In this document: one piece after another, positions 8,377 through 16,860 of the stretch
Position numbering within the stretch: position 1 is the stretch's first letter
How the letters are laid out: each line of letters starts with the position of its first letter
NCBI GenBank assembly: GCA_003402375.1
Contig: QFXJ01000045.1
Span: 169,290 to 233,289 of the forward strand
DNA: 64,000 nt
Direction of reading: 5' to 3'
Source of the DNA: Candidatus Nitrotoga sp. CP45
GTDB taxonomy: Bacteria; Pseudomonadota; Gammaproteobacteria; Burkholderiales; Gallionellaceae
Notes under the pieces: model-generated
Databases searched by the model: none
The model's input: only the letters and a program-made list of their open reading frames with translations
What the model was told of the DNA's origin: nothing
Position numbers and translations under genes: made by a program

Positions 8377-8813
8377 AGGGGTGCTCCTGTGTTATTAAGG
8401 CTTCCATCTGCTCTATCTCCCTCCCCTTCAAGGGGAGGGTGGGGATGGGGTAAAGTAGTCTTGTTCTGTAAAGCTGTCCAGATAGCCTCGACCACTGCGT
8501 CAGTTTCTTGTAAAACTTGGTTGTTCCAAAATCGCAATACCTCAAATCCAGCTTTCTGCAAACGCCTGTCGCGTTCTCGATCTCGCTCGTTTTCCAAGTG
8601 CTGGCCACCGTCAACCTCGACAATCAAGCACCTTTCCAGACAGACAAAGTCCAATACGAAATCCATGTACGGATGCTGGCGGCGAAATTTACAGCCAGCC
8701 AATTGCCGATTGCGTAGCCGTTGCCATAACCGAATTTCCGCATCGGTCATGCTGTTTCGCAGTGTTCGTTGAAGCTTTTTGACGATAATCGTGCGGTTTG
8801 TTTGAGCCTTCAT
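8373..8813 (-). CDS. DUF559 (VSR/PD-(D/E)XK-like) endonuclease-domain protein inserted between hsdR and hsdM
   Basis: 146 aa from Met at 8813; the longer ORF to 8879 would translate a repeat (KLPPLQGEGWGGDG). The DUF559 fold is clear: MTDAEIRLWQRLRNRQLAG, FRRQHPYMDFVLDFVCLE, then CLIVEVDGGQH and FEVLRFWNNQVL. Residues D, E (in VEVDGGQH) and Q/H match the nuclease-like core related to very-short-patch repair enzymes; activity is unproven. The gene is bracketed by inverted copies of the GC-rich palindrome; its last 25 codons (PHPHPPLEGEGDRAD) are the translated repeat, and its TGA overlaps the hsdM TTG. It looks like a later insertion into the operon that kept hsdM coupled. Confidence 0.88.
   Translation of the reverse strand: MKAQTNRTIIVKKLQRTLRNSMTDAEIRLWQRLRNRQLAGCKFRRQHPYMDFVLDFVCLERCLIVEVDGGQHLENERDRERDRRLQKAGFEVLRFWNNQVLQETDAVVEAIWTALQNKTTLPHPHPPLEGEGDRADGSLNNTGAPL
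8410..8452. repeat. Palindromic repeat at the 3' end of the DUF559 gene
   Basis: The sequence CCCTCCCCTTCAAGGGGAGGG followed by TGGGGATGGGGT is the same unit as at 5418 and 5480. It lies inside the DUF559 reading frame, supplying its C-terminal residues, and is in inverted orientation to the copy at 8817. Confidence 0.85.
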
Positions 8814-8816
8814 CTC

Positions 8817-8863
8817 TACCCCATCCCCACCCCAGCCCTCCCCTTGAAGAGGAGGGAGTTTTG
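8817..8863. repeat. Palindromic repeat at the 5' end of the DUF559 gene
   Basis: The sequence CCCCATCCCCACCCCAGCC followed by CTCCCCTTGAAGAGGAGGG is the mate of the 8410 repeat. On the minus strand its GGGGATGGGG part lies just upstream of the chosen ATG at 8813 and may serve as a purine-rich ribosome site. One mismatch (A for G) breaks the palindrome slightly. Confidence 0.82.
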
Positions 8864-8902
8864 TTTCACCCGCTGACATTTACATAGCTTCACTATTTTT
8901 TG

Positions 8903-11900
8903 TTATGCCGACTTACTTCGAGAACCCGTAGCAAATTCATTCATGTATTCGGCCACGACCAAGTGGTTGATGGTGCGGGAAGCATCGGGTGTCAGTTTGA
9001 TGTTTTGTTGAGTCTGAAACTCGCCGATCACGATGGGTTGCATCATTCGTTCGAAATAGCTTTCGTTATCCAGCAATTGGGTGTTTTGCAGCACCTGTTC
9101 ATCAGCCTGCTGTTTGACGCCCAAGAGCGCGTCAAACAGATTTCGATCGGTTTGCGTTAGCGCGCCGCGCTCTTGCAGGCGCTTGTGGATGCGGGTGTAT
9201 TTGGCATCGCCCCGGTATTTGGCGCGGAGCTGGTTGTTTTGGCGGTTCAGCTCTTTCACTTTGTCGTGAATGGCGCCCAGTGCGCCGATGTTGGCGTTCA
9301 TATCGTCCTGCGTGACTTCGTTGAGCTTCTTTTGCTTGAACAGCCTCTCCAGCTCTTCCCTGAGGGTGATGAATTTCGGGTCTTGCTGATCGAAGTTGTC
9401 AGCGAGCGCTTCGCGGGTCTGGCGCAAGGTGTTCTTGAGCTTGTCGGCCAGTACCAGCTCTTCTTCCTTGATCTTGGTGAACATGAAGAGCACGTCTTCC
9501 AGCGCGACGTTGAGCAGGCTGCTGGTATCGGTGGCCGATTCGATGCTTTCCTTGAGGTTGAGCAGATCAAGGTGGTTGCAGGTTTCGCGGTAGAGCTGGT
9601 TGAGCTTATGGAAGTCGAGCTGTTGCAACAAGCCGTAGTCGCCCTGCAGGCGGATCAGGTTATAGAGGCTGCGGGCATCGGTCAGCGCTTTCTTGAGCGC
9701 CAGTAGGGTGGCACGGTCCTGAATCTGGCTAATCTGCCGTGAAAACTCCTCGGCGTTTTCGATATTGAAGCGGAACAGGATGTCCTTGATTGTTTCGATT
9801 TCCTGCGCAATCTCTTCGGCGGATTTAAACAGGTTGGAGTAATGCTCCTGCTCGTCGCCCAGCTCCTCATTTAACTCTTTCAAGTAACGCTGGTTCGTTT
9901 CTTCAAACTCTTTACTGATATCGGCGAAATCAACCACGTAACCGTAGCGGAAATCCTTGTACGGGCGGTTGACCCGTGTCAGTGCCTGGAGCAGGTTCTG
10001 TTTACGGATCACCCGGCCCATGTAGAGCTTCTTCAGCCGTTTTGCATCAAAGCCGGTGAGCAGCATGTTGTAGACAAACAGCAAGTCGATTTTGCCTGAC
10101 TTGAAGTCTTCCACCCAATTCTTGCGCTCATCTTTGTTGCCCACGTCGTGCAGGATCAGCGCGGCGCTTCGGGCGCGATTTTCAAGCAGAGTGCGGGCGG
10201 CGTAGCTTTCCAGTTGCGTGGCGGCGATCAGTTCTTGCGCGGAATCCTGCACGGCATAAGCCGGTGTGGGCTGGGCTGCATAGACGGTATTGAAAATCTC
10301 AAACATCTGGCGGGCTTGATCGGCGCTGTCGCAGATGACCATGCCGCCGATGCTGGCATCGCCCAGCGCGCTTCGGCTCTTCTCGAAATCGCGCACGATG
10401 TAGTCCAGCATGGGCTCGACAAACTTGGGGTGCGCGTAGATGAGTTTGCGGTCGATGTCTCCTTGCTGAAGCTCCACGGCCGCGAGCGCTTCTTGCAGCG
10501 AGAGCTTGTAGTTGGTGGCGATCTCTTCGCGGATCAGGCGCAGGGTGTAGCCGTCGGCGATGGAGGCGTTGTAGTAGTACTTGTGGATGTAATCGCCAAA
10601 CAGGGCGCGGGAATTGTAGTCGTCTCCCAGCAGCGGCGTGCCGGTGAGGCCGATCTTGATGGCATTGCGGTCTGACTGGCTGAGATTGGCGAGAAAGCTG
10701 CCCTGCGGGTTGTAGCTGCGATGCACCTCGTCGAGAAAATAGACGCGCTGGATGCTGACATCGTAGTCTTCGGCGTGCACCACATCCGGGTCGTCCTGAA
10801 ATTTCTGGATATTGACCACGGTAATTTCAGGTTTGCCGGTATTGTTGTGAAGCACTTGCGTGGTCTTGATGTCGCGAGCAAAGGCATCGCGGCTATCAAT
10901 GGTATGCACGATCAACCCGCGCCCGGAAAATTCACGTTGCGCCTGGGTGAGTAGGTCGATCCGGTCGACGATGAAATAGAACTTGGGGATGATGCCCCTG
11001 CGCTGGAAATAGTCGGTGAGAAAACGGGTGTTGTAATAGGCTAGCGCGGTTTTGCCGCTGCCCTGAGTGTGCCAGATGATCCCCATGCGTACACCGGCAT
11101 CCAGCTTCCGTTCAATCGCCTTGGTAGCGAAGATCTGCGGGTAACGCATGACGTGCTTATGCAGGCCGTCGGCCTCGTTCACATAGACAAGCGCAAAGCG
11201 CAACAGAAAGGCCAGACGGTCACGGCTGAGCAACGATGTGCAGATGCGATTGGTCGGAGTGTCGGGCGCTTTATTGCTGAGGAATTCCGGGCTGTGCTTG
11301 ATGACGTTGAGGTTGTTATCACGCAGCACCTCGTTTTCAAGCACATCATCCTCGCCGGTCAGCAGGTCTGCCAGATTCAGCTCCTCTTCTTCGCGGAAGT
11401 AGTTGAAGATCGGCGCGTCATACGAGGGGCTGGCGTAGAACGCTCCCTCGATAGGGTGTGGCGAGCCGTCTTCGTACTCCATGTTATTGGAGAAAACCAT
11501 CAGCTGGGTAATGTTGATGAAGCGACGGAAACGGGGATTGCGGCAGCGCGTGATAATGCGGTTGCGCTCGGCAAGCACGCCTTCACGGTTGTTGGGTTTC
11601 TTGACCTCGATGAATACCAGCGGCATGCCGTTGATGAGCACGGTGATGTCCGGCCGGAATTCGTCGTCGCCATTCTTGCAGGTTAACTCGGTGACGACAT
11701 GGAAGCTGTTGTTGCTGAAGTTCTCGAAGTCGATCAGCCGGATACCTGAGCGCTCCGTAAGCTTTTCGTAGAAGGCTTTGCCGAGGTCTTCGTTATCCAG
11801 CAGGAGTTTAACGTCTGCCAACAGCCGGTCAATGTCGTCATGCTCAATGCCGGGATTGATCCGGGCGATGGCGGCACGAAACAAGTCTGGAAAGATATTG

Positions 11901-12007
11901 GTCTCTTCGTCCCATACGGCATTCTTGAGCGAGAGGTAGCGGTAGCCAAGCCGCACCAGATGCTGTATGCAGGGGATTTTTACGCGTGAATCTTCGCTGA
12001 AAATCAT
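8903..12007 (-). CDS. hsdR: Type I restriction endonuclease subunit HsdR
   Basis: 1034 aa from the ATG at 12007, close to the size of EcoR124I-type HsdR. The ORF-track start at 12055 would overlap the small HTH gene; GGAGATTTT precedes the chosen ATG and TGATG joins the two genes. Domains in order: N-terminal PD-(D/E)XK nuclease (FRPDITVLINGMPLVFIEVK, about 130-150), SF2 helicase with Walker A (TQGSGKTALAYYN, about 310) and DEVH box (YFLDEVHRSYNP, about 430), helicase C-terminal part (LLFVYNMLLTGFDAKRLKKL then RVIRKQNLLQALTRVNRPYK), and a helical C-terminal assembly domain. All motifs look intact. The subunit translocates DNA and cuts at distant sites when the target is unmethylated. Confidence 0.95.
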   Translation of the reverse strand: MIFSEDSRVKIPCIQHLVRLGYRYLSLKNAVWDEETNIFPDLFRAAIARINPGIEHDDIDRLLADVKLLLDNEDLGKAFYEKLTERSGIRLIDFENFSNNSFHVVTELTCKNGDDEFRPDITVLINGMPLVFIEVKKPNNREGVLAERNRIITRCRNPRFRRFINITQLMVFSNNMEYEDGSPHPIEGAFYASPSYDAPIFNYFREEEELNLADLLTGEDDVLENEVLRDNNLNVIKHSPEFLSNKAPDTPTNRICTSLLSRDRLAFLLRFALVYVNEADGLHKHVMRYPQIFATKAIERKLDAGVRMGIIWHTQGSGKTALAYYNTRFLTDYFQRRGIIPKFYFIVDRIDLLTQAQREFSGRGLIVHTIDSRDAFARDIKTTQVLHNNTGKPEITVVNIQKFQDDPDVVHAEDYDVSIQRVYFLDEVHRSYNPQGSFLANLSQSDRNAIKIGLTGTPLLGDDYNSRALFGDYIHKYYYNASIADGYTLRLIREEIATNYKLSLQEALAAVELQQGDIDRKLIYAHPKFVEPMLDYIVRDFEKSRSALGDASIGGMVICDSADQARQMFEIFNTVYAAQPTPAYAVQDSAQELIAATQLESYAARTLLENRARSAALILHDVGNKDERKNWVEDFKSGKIDLLFVYNMLLTGFDAKRLKKLYMGRVIRKQNLLQALTRVNRPYKDFRYGYVVDFADISKEFEETNQRYLKELNEELGDEQEHYSNLFKSAEEIAQEIETIKDILFRFNIENAEEFSRQISQIQDRATLLALKKALTDARSLYNLIRLQGDYGLLQQLDFHKLNQLYRETCNHLDLLNLKESIESATDTSSLLNVALEDVLFMFTKIKEEELVLADKLKNTLRQTREALADNFDQQDPKFITLREELERLFKQKKLNEVTQDDMNANIGALGAIHDKVKELNRQNNQLRAKYRGDAKYTRIHKRLQERGALTQTDRNLFDALLGVKQQADEQVLQNTQLLDNESYFERMMQPIVIGEFQTQQNIKLTPDASRTINHLVVAEYMNEFATGSRSKSA

Positions 12008-12183
12008 CAGATAAAATCTCCCTGTACTTGTTTTGTATTTGTCAGGCTGGCCCACTTCGCCCCGCGCCCCTTACCCGTAGGGGCAATCAGCCCCTTGCGC
12101 TCGCGCCAGCGGTAGACGGTGCTTTTTACCACGCTCAGGTGCTGGGCAACTTCGCTTGCGGTGACCCACGGTTCAGTATTCAT
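12007..12183 (-). CDS. Small helix-turn-helix DNA-binding protein heading the type I RM operon
   Basis: 58 aa, not in the ORF track. The protein begins MNTEPWVTASEVAQHLSV and continues VKSTVYRWRERKGLIAP, a clear MerR/excisionase-like (HTH_17) helix-turn-helix, with a basic tail (TGKGRGAKWASLTN). Its TGA overlaps the hsdR ATG (TGATG), so it is the first gene of the operon and translationally coupled. No ribosome site of good quality precedes its ATG (CATTCATGAA region). Likely roles are control of the restriction operon or a former excisionase of the island; neither is proven. It is too short to carry any other domain. Confidence 0.8.
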   Translation of the reverse strand: MNTEPWVTASEVAQHLSVVKSTVYRWRERKGLIAPTGKGRGAKWASLTNTKQVQGDFI

Positions 12184-12490
12184 GGAATTGGCGCTCGGAT
12201 TAAAGCCTTAAAGTCGTTCTAAATCGTCATCAGTCTAACAGGCAGACCGCTTGGCGACCACAAGTGAAGAGCGGCTGCACAAGCCAGTGCATAGCAATCC
12301 AAAAAGCATCGTTTTGCGCAACAACGGTGAAAAATGGGGGATATTTGAACTATTCACTTACGCCCCCGTCCTAAAGGGCATTAGGTAAACATAAAACTAT
12401 CGCCTTATTTGCAGCCTTAAATATTACTGTTTCAGGTCTATCGGATCGCAAATTGAATAATTATGTATGTAAATTAAAAAAGGTATAGAA
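12184..12490. other. Intergenic region between divergent genes
   Basis: About 300 bp separating the restriction operon (minus) from the Gly/Tyr-rich protein gene (plus). Promoters for both must be here. An AT-rich stretch at 12415-12490 (ATTGAATAATTATGTATGTAAATT) is the likely promoter side for the plus-strand gene. No repeat, RNA or convincing operator was recognised. Confidence 0.5.
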
Positions 12491-12946
12491 ATGAAGCAAA
12501 TAACAATACGCCTACCGTTGGTGTTTTTCTCAATATTTCTGGTGGGAATATCGGCCAGCCAGTCAGCATTCGGGCATGGTGGTCCGTGGTATGGTGGCGG
12601 TTGGGGTGGAGGTGGCCGAGTGGGCATCTATCTTGGCGCACCGATTGGTTTTAACTTTGGGTTTTCTCCGTATTCATACTACAGGGCGCCGTACTACGGG
12701 TCGCCGTACAATTATTTGCCTGCGCCCGTATATTATCCTTCTGTGCAGCAACCTCCGCAGGTAATTTACACTGAACGAAGAGTTGGTTCACCCCTAAGCT
12801 CACAGGAATCACCCACAAATTCTATTCAAAATTTTCAGAACTCGTGGTGGTACTACTGCACGGCTTCCAATGCGTATTATCCCTATACTAAGAAATGCCC
12901 CGGAGGTTGGTTACGCGTCGCTCCGCAGCCTGTACTCGACAAATGA
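12491..12946 (+). CDS. Exported Gly/Tyr/Pro-rich envelope protein with C-terminal Cys motif
   Basis: 151 aa with a signal peptide of about 28 residues (VFFSIFLVGISASQSAFG). The mature part opens with a Gly/Trp-rich stretch (HGGPWYGGGWGGGGRVGIYL), then a Tyr/Pro-rich segment, and ends with WWYYCTASNAYYPYTKKCPG followed by GWLRV. The two-cysteine YYC...YYPY...C..GW motif recurs at the C-terminus of many small proteobacterial envelope proteins of unknown role. It is 29 bp upstream of a glycine-zipper lipoprotein gene, so the two are probably cotranscribed. Confidence 0.75.
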   Translation: MKQITIRLPLVFFSIFLVGISASQSAFGHGGPWYGGGWGGGGRVGIYLGAPIGFNFGFSPYSYYRAPYYGSPYNYLPAPVYYPSVQQPPQVIYTERRVGSPLSSQESPTNSIQNFQNSWWYYCTASNAYYPYTKKCPGGWLRVAPQPVLDK

Positions 12947-12975
12947 CTGACTACATATAATAAGGAACCTGCGCC

Positions 12976-13563
12976 ATGCCCCAGAAATTAAAACTCTTTT
13001 CAATGCTAGTGGTGGTTTTCGGCATTAGCGCTTGTACATCGATCCCGGCGGGTCCGGGAATGCTTGTTTTACCTGGCACGGGAAAAAGCTTTAACCAATT
13101 TAGATTTGACGAAGACGATTGTAGACAATACGCCAGCGCTCAGGTTGGAGGACGCACGGCGAATCAGGCAGCCACTGATAGTGGTGTGAAAAGTGCTGTG
13201 GTTGGCACCGTAGTCGGTGTTACAGCAGGTGCTTTGTTAGGCGGGAACAGTGGTGCTGGGATTGGCGCTGGATCTGGATTGCTCATTGGTTCGGCGATTG
13301 GAGCGGGAACGGGTGACAGCTCAGGATACAACCTCCAGCAGCGTTATGACTTTGCTTATGTCCAATGCATGTATGCTAAAGGCCATCGGGTCCCAGTATC
13401 AGGTAACTTGGAAGATTCGCGGCAGCCCGTCATTAAAAACACCGCCGCTGTACGGGCACCAAGCGCGACCCCATCATTGCCTCCTGCTAGTTCTTCCGTG
13501 CCTCCGCCCCCCCCTCGCGGAAACCCGCCCCCGCCACCTTCGGGCGTTTCCACTGCCCCTTAA
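12976..13563 (+). CDS. Glycine-zipper lipoprotein with proline-rich tail
   Basis: 195 aa. A lipoprotein signal with lipobox GISAC (Cys at about residue 20) anchors it in the envelope. A segment at about 75-115 (VVGTVVGVTAGALLGGNSGA then GIGAGSGLLIGSAIGAGTG) is a glycine zipper of the YMGG/OmpA-like kind that can pack in or on membranes. Two further cysteines (DDCRQYA and YVQCMYAKGH) flank it and may form a disulfide. The C-terminus is low-complexity proline (PPPPPRGNPPPPPSG), perhaps reaching the cell wall. Ribosome site AAGGAACC is present. Function unknown. Confidence 0.78.
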   Translation: MPQKLKLFSMLVVVFGISACTSIPAGPGMLVLPGTGKSFNQFRFDEDDCRQYASAQVGGRTANQAATDSGVKSAVVGTVVGVTAGALLGGNSGAGIGAGSGLLIGSAIGAGTGDSSGYNLQQRYDFAYVQCMYAKGHRVPVSGNLEDSRQPVIKNTAAVRAPSATPSLPPASSSVPPPPPRGNPPPPPSGVSTAP

Positions 13564-13663
13564 GGGAGGCTAATCTGAGTTATGGGGTTACCCCTAAGAG
13601 TTACCCCTGTCTAAAGCTGGATGCTATAGGACAGTGTTACCCCGATTTGGACGATAAAGGCAA

Positions 13664-13688
13664 GAAAAAACCCGCACTTAGGCGGGTT
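13664..13688 (-). terminator. Intrinsic terminator of the tmRNA gene
   Basis: On the minus strand AACCCGC, a 6-nt loop, GCGGGTT and a run of T follow the tmRNA 3' end by about 35 nt. This is a typical rho-independent terminator. Confidence 0.85.
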
Positions 13689-13722
13689 TAAGGATGTTAC
13701 TGAACTTCTTGAAACACTTAAT

Positions 13723-14091
13723 TGGTGGAGGCGGCGGGAATTGAACCCGCGTCCGCAAGCACTCTACAGGCAGTTCTACATACTTAGTCAAGTTATTTAA
13801 TTTTATCCGGTAGACGCCAACCGACAGGCTGCTACCGAACGAGTTACCTAAATTTAATGCCATACAAAGTAACCCTGCATGACACGATTCCGTGTAAATG
13901 ACCTCACTCATCGCGGCCTTGCGGCCTTGAGCCCCTCCACGGACAGCAGGGTGTGAGGTCTAACCGCTTACGCGGCTAAAGCGTACGTTTCGTCGTTTGC
14001 GACTATTGGTTTTCCAGCTGATTTACGAGGTTGCGGGTCCTCGGTATGCCCTACACTGCTTTGCAACCCACGTCGAAGCCAAGTCGCCCCC
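13723..14091 (-). ncRNA. ssrA: Transfer-messenger RNA (tmRNA), one-piece
   Basis: About 369 nt. The 5' end GGGGGCGACTTGGCTTCGAC and the 3' end GCGGGTTCAATTCCCGCCGC followed by CTCCACCA form the tRNA-like domain with an encoded CCA. The internal tag frame reads ANDETYALAA and a TAA stop. tmRNA with SmpB rescues stalled ribosomes and marks the nascent chain for proteolysis. The ORFs listed across this region (13678-13911 minus, 13997-14344 plus) are shadows of the RNA. smpB is not in the window. Confidence 0.98.
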
Positions 14092-14559
14092 GGTTTCGAT
14101 ATGTTTTAGATACAAATTCCTGCTACAAAACTTAGCAGATTGTAGCAGTTATGAGTGGCGAAGGCAGAAGAAGTTCCGTATCTTCTCAATTAACTGTAAT
14201 AGCCGTTTAGGGGGTAAAGGGTTCTGGTACAAACCGCATCGGTGCTACCGTTCACGGAATCAGGCTACAGGAAATCACCAGGTACATTTGATTCATCCAT
14301 ATACGGGCAACGAAAACAGACTTGCCCCAATACTGTTTGGTTAAAGACATTCCGTTCGCCTAGACCCTTCGACTTTGCTCAAGACTGAAGGCATTGTCGA
14401 AGGGCTCTGGGTGAGCAGCTGGTGGTTCGACATGCTCACCACGAACGGTTAAGCGGGAAGTATTTATCCCCGTCCAGGTTATCCGTCACCCGTTGCTTTC
14501 ATGCAGTGATACCATGTAAATCAATTCGCTGCTTGACTCGTTGGACTACTGTTTTAACA
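14092..14559. other. Intergenic region between tmRNA and dinG, with REP-like repeat
   Basis: About 470 bp. The first part is the tmRNA promoter region on the minus strand. At about 14362-14452 lies CCCTTCGACTTTGCTCAAGA, then TTGTCGAAGGG, then GTTCGACATGCTCACCACGA with ACGG, which has the look of the common dispersed TTCGACA...CTCA...CGAACGG repeats; related pieces occur at about 23975 and 24116. The ORF-track N-terminal extension of dinG (MVRHAHHERLSGK) is a translation of this repeat and is not real. Confidence 0.65.
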
Positions 14560-16509
14560 ATGATAGATAAAAAACTCGCATTCCTGTTTTCGCCTAATGG
14601 TGCGCTGGCCGAGCACATCCCTGATTTTCGCGCGCGTCCACAGCAGGTGGAAATGGCGCAAGCCATCGCTCAGGCAATTACCGCGAATGGACAGCTTATC
14701 GCAGAGGCAGGTACAGGAACAGGCAAGACTTTTGCTTATCTCGTCCCTGCCTTGCTTGCAGGTGGTAAGGTGATTATTTCCACCGGCACAAAAAATTTGC
14801 AAGACCAACTGTTTCAGCGCGATTTGCCCACGGTACGTGATGCGCTCAAAGTGCCGGTTTCAATAGCATTGCTCAAGGGGCGTTCCAATTACGTCTGCCA
14901 TTATCACCTCGAACGCACGCAGTCTGATGGCCGCTTTACTACACGCGAGGATGCGCGCCATCTAGCCAAAATTGTGAAGTACGCGAAAATTACCCAGTCC
15001 GGCGACAAGAGTGGTGTGAGCGATGTGCCAGAGAATGCACTTATCTGGATGCAGGTAACTTCAACGCGCGATAACTGCCTGGGGCAGGAATGCCCGCATC
15101 ATAAAGATTGCTTTGTACTTAAGGCGCGCAAGGAGGCGATGCGGGCCGATGTGGTGGTGGTGAACCATCATTTGTTTTTCGCCGATTTGATGCTGCGCGA
15201 CGAAGGTGTGGCGGAACTGTTGCCAGCCTGCAATACGGTTATTTTCGACGAAGCACATCAATTGCCCGAGACCGCCAGCTTGTTTTTTGGCGAAAGTATT
15301 TCAACTTCACAAATCATCGAATTGGCGCGAGATACGCGTTTGGAGGCGGCAATTTCGGCTAAAGACTTTGCCGCGCTTCCCGCTGCCACGGACTCGTTGG
15401 ATAAAGCCGCGCGTGATTTGCGCTTGGTGTTTAAACAAAGGGAAGGGCGCATGACTGCCATCGCTATTGAAGACTTATCCAGCTGGATAGATGCCATGGC
15501 CGTGCTGATCGAAAAGCTCAAACAGGTTAACAATCTGTTGGAGAAGCAGGCAGAGCGCAGCGAGGGGCTTGAGAATTGCTGGCAACGGGGGCAGGTGATG
15601 GCGCAAAAAATTTCACAATGGCAGGACAAAGAGCAGGTGGATAGGGTGCGCTGGCTGGAAATATTTCACCAATCCGTGCAGCTCAACACGACGCCGTTGT
15701 CCATCGCGGAAATATTTTCCAAGCAAATTAATGGCCATCCGCGTGCATGGATTTTCACTTCAGCCACGATCACAGTGAAGCAGGATTTTTCGCACTATCA
15801 ATCCGAAATGGGGTTGCTTGAGGCTCAAACCGCTTGCTGGGATAGCCCTTTTAACTACCCTGAGCAGGCATTGTTATATGTGCCCCAAAATATGCTCGAC
15901 CCGAATAATCCTGGTTATACCGAAGCGGTGGTGTTGGCGGCTCTGCCATTGATCGAGGCCAGCAAGGGGCGTGCATTTTTGCTGTTCACTAGTCTGCGCG
16001 CCATGCAACGCGCACATGAGATTTTAACGGCTGAATTCGAGCGTAAGAAACTTAGTTATCCGTTGATGTTACAGGGCGAAGGTTCGCGTAATGAGCTATT
16101 GAGCCGCTTCCGTGAACACGGCAACGCCATACTGTTGGGCAGCCAATCGTTTTGGGAAGGGGTAGATGTGCGCGGCGAAGCGCTTTCACTAGTGGTAATA
16201 GACAAACTGCCGTTCGCTCCGCCGGATGACCCGGTATTGGCGGCGCGCCTTGCACAGATTACCAGCCAGGGACGTAACGCCTTTATGGAATATCAGTTGC
16301 CCCGCACAGTCATTAATCTTAAGCAAGGTGCAGGACGCTTGATCCGAGATGAGACCGATCGCGGTGTGCTAATGATTTGTGATCCGCGTTTGATAGCAAA
16401 ATCCTACGGCAAGCGCATATGGCAGAGCTTACCGCCATTCAAGCGCACACGGGATTTAAGCGAGGCGGTGGATTTTTTTCGTAGTGCATGGAAGTCATGC
16501 GTGGTGTAA
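14560..16509 (+). CDS. dinG: DinG/YoaA-type ATP-dependent DNA helicase (XPD-like, Fe-S)
   Basis: 649 aa from the ATG at 14560; the upstream 46 codons of the ORF are repeat sequence. Walker A is AEAGTGTGKTFAYLVPALL (about 45-65), followed by STGTKNLQDQL. A cysteine cluster (NYVCHYH, then DNCLGQECPHHKDCF at about 165-185) matches the 4Fe-4S site of XPD/DinG helicases, and motif II is VIFDEAHQLPE. The C-terminal half has GSQSFWEGVDVRGEALSLVV and QGAGRLIRDETDRGVL (motifs V and VI). It unwinds 5'-3' and helps resolve R-loops and replication conflicts. Whether it is DinG or the paralogue YoaA cannot be settled from sequence alone. Confidence 0.9.
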   Translation: MIDKKLAFLFSPNGALAEHIPDFRARPQQVEMAQAIAQAITANGQLIAEAGTGTGKTFAYLVPALLAGGKVIISTGTKNLQDQLFQRDLPTVRDALKVPVSIALLKGRSNYVCHYHLERTQSDGRFTTREDARHLAKIVKYAKITQSGDKSGVSDVPENALIWMQVTSTRDNCLGQECPHHKDCFVLKARKEAMRADVVVVNHHLFFADLMLRDEGVAELLPACNTVIFDEAHQLPETASLFFGESISTSQIIELARDTRLEAAISAKDFAALPAATDSLDKAARDLRLVFKQREGRMTAIAIEDLSSWIDAMAVLIEKLKQVNNLLEKQAERSEGLENCWQRGQVMAQKISQWQDKEQVDRVRWLEIFHQSVQLNTTPLSIAEIFSKQINGHPRAWIFTSATITVKQDFSHYQSEMGLLEAQTACWDSPFNYPEQALLYVPQNMLDPNNPGYTEAVVLAALPLIEASKGRAFLLFTSLRAMQRAHEILTAEFERKKLSYPLMLQGEGSRNELLSRFREHGNAILLGSQSFWEGVDVRGEALSLVVIDKLPFAPPDDPVLAARLAQITSQGRNAFMEYQLPRTVINLKQGAGRLIRDETDRGVLMICDPRLIAKSYGKRIWQSLPPFKRTRDLSEAVDFFRSAWKSCVV

Positions 16510-16574
16510 TTATTACATACCGGGATAGGGTCACCCGGGATGTGTCTGTTTCCAGTGAAAAATCAGGAGAGAAC

Positions 16575-16859
16575 TTATCGGTTGAGACGCATCTTGTCCG
16601 GTAATGTAATGTTAAGCTCCAGTACGTCATATTCGCCATGCTTCTCTAATTGAACATTGATAGATTCGCGGTCTATATGAATGTATTTCGCAATCACAAC
16701 CATAAGTTCTTCTTGGAGTGCAGGCAAATAATCTGGAGTGGGCGCACCCCTTCCGGCACGTTCGTGGGCCAGAATAATCTGTAGACGTTCTTTAGCGACG
16801 ATGGCGGTTTTTTTTTCGTTACCACGCAGGTAGCTGATTAAGCCAGCGATCATGGACAT
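16575..16859 (-). CDS. minE: Cell-division topological specificity factor MinE
   Basis: 94 aa. The N-terminal membrane-targeting and MinD-activating part ([36 protein letters not shown]) and the C-terminal dimerisation domain are both recognisable. MinE stimulates the MinD ATPase and drives pole-to-pole oscillation that places the Z ring at midcell. It starts 1 nt after the minD stop, so minC-minD-minE form one operon on the minus strand. Confidence 0.96.
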   Translation of the reverse strand: MSMIAGLISYLRGNEKKTAIVAKERLQIILAHERAGRGAPTPDYLPALQEELMVVIAKYIHIDRESINVQLEKHGEYDVLELNITLPDKMRLNR

Positions 16860-16860
16860 C

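Noticed and set aside
3785-12183. Idea that the hsd locus is a new system in itself
   Set aside because: hsdR, hsdM and hsdS are standard type I subunits with intact motifs; RhuM next to hsdS is common. Only the HTH and DUF559 additions are unusual.
13997-14344. 115 aa ORF over the tmRNA 5' end
   Set aside because: Antisense shadow of ssrA and its upstream region; tmRNA structure explains the sequence.
14422-14559. N-terminal extension of DinG (MVRHAHHERLSGK...)
   Set aside because: It is a translation of a dispersed REP-like repeat; the helicase family begins at the Met at 14560.
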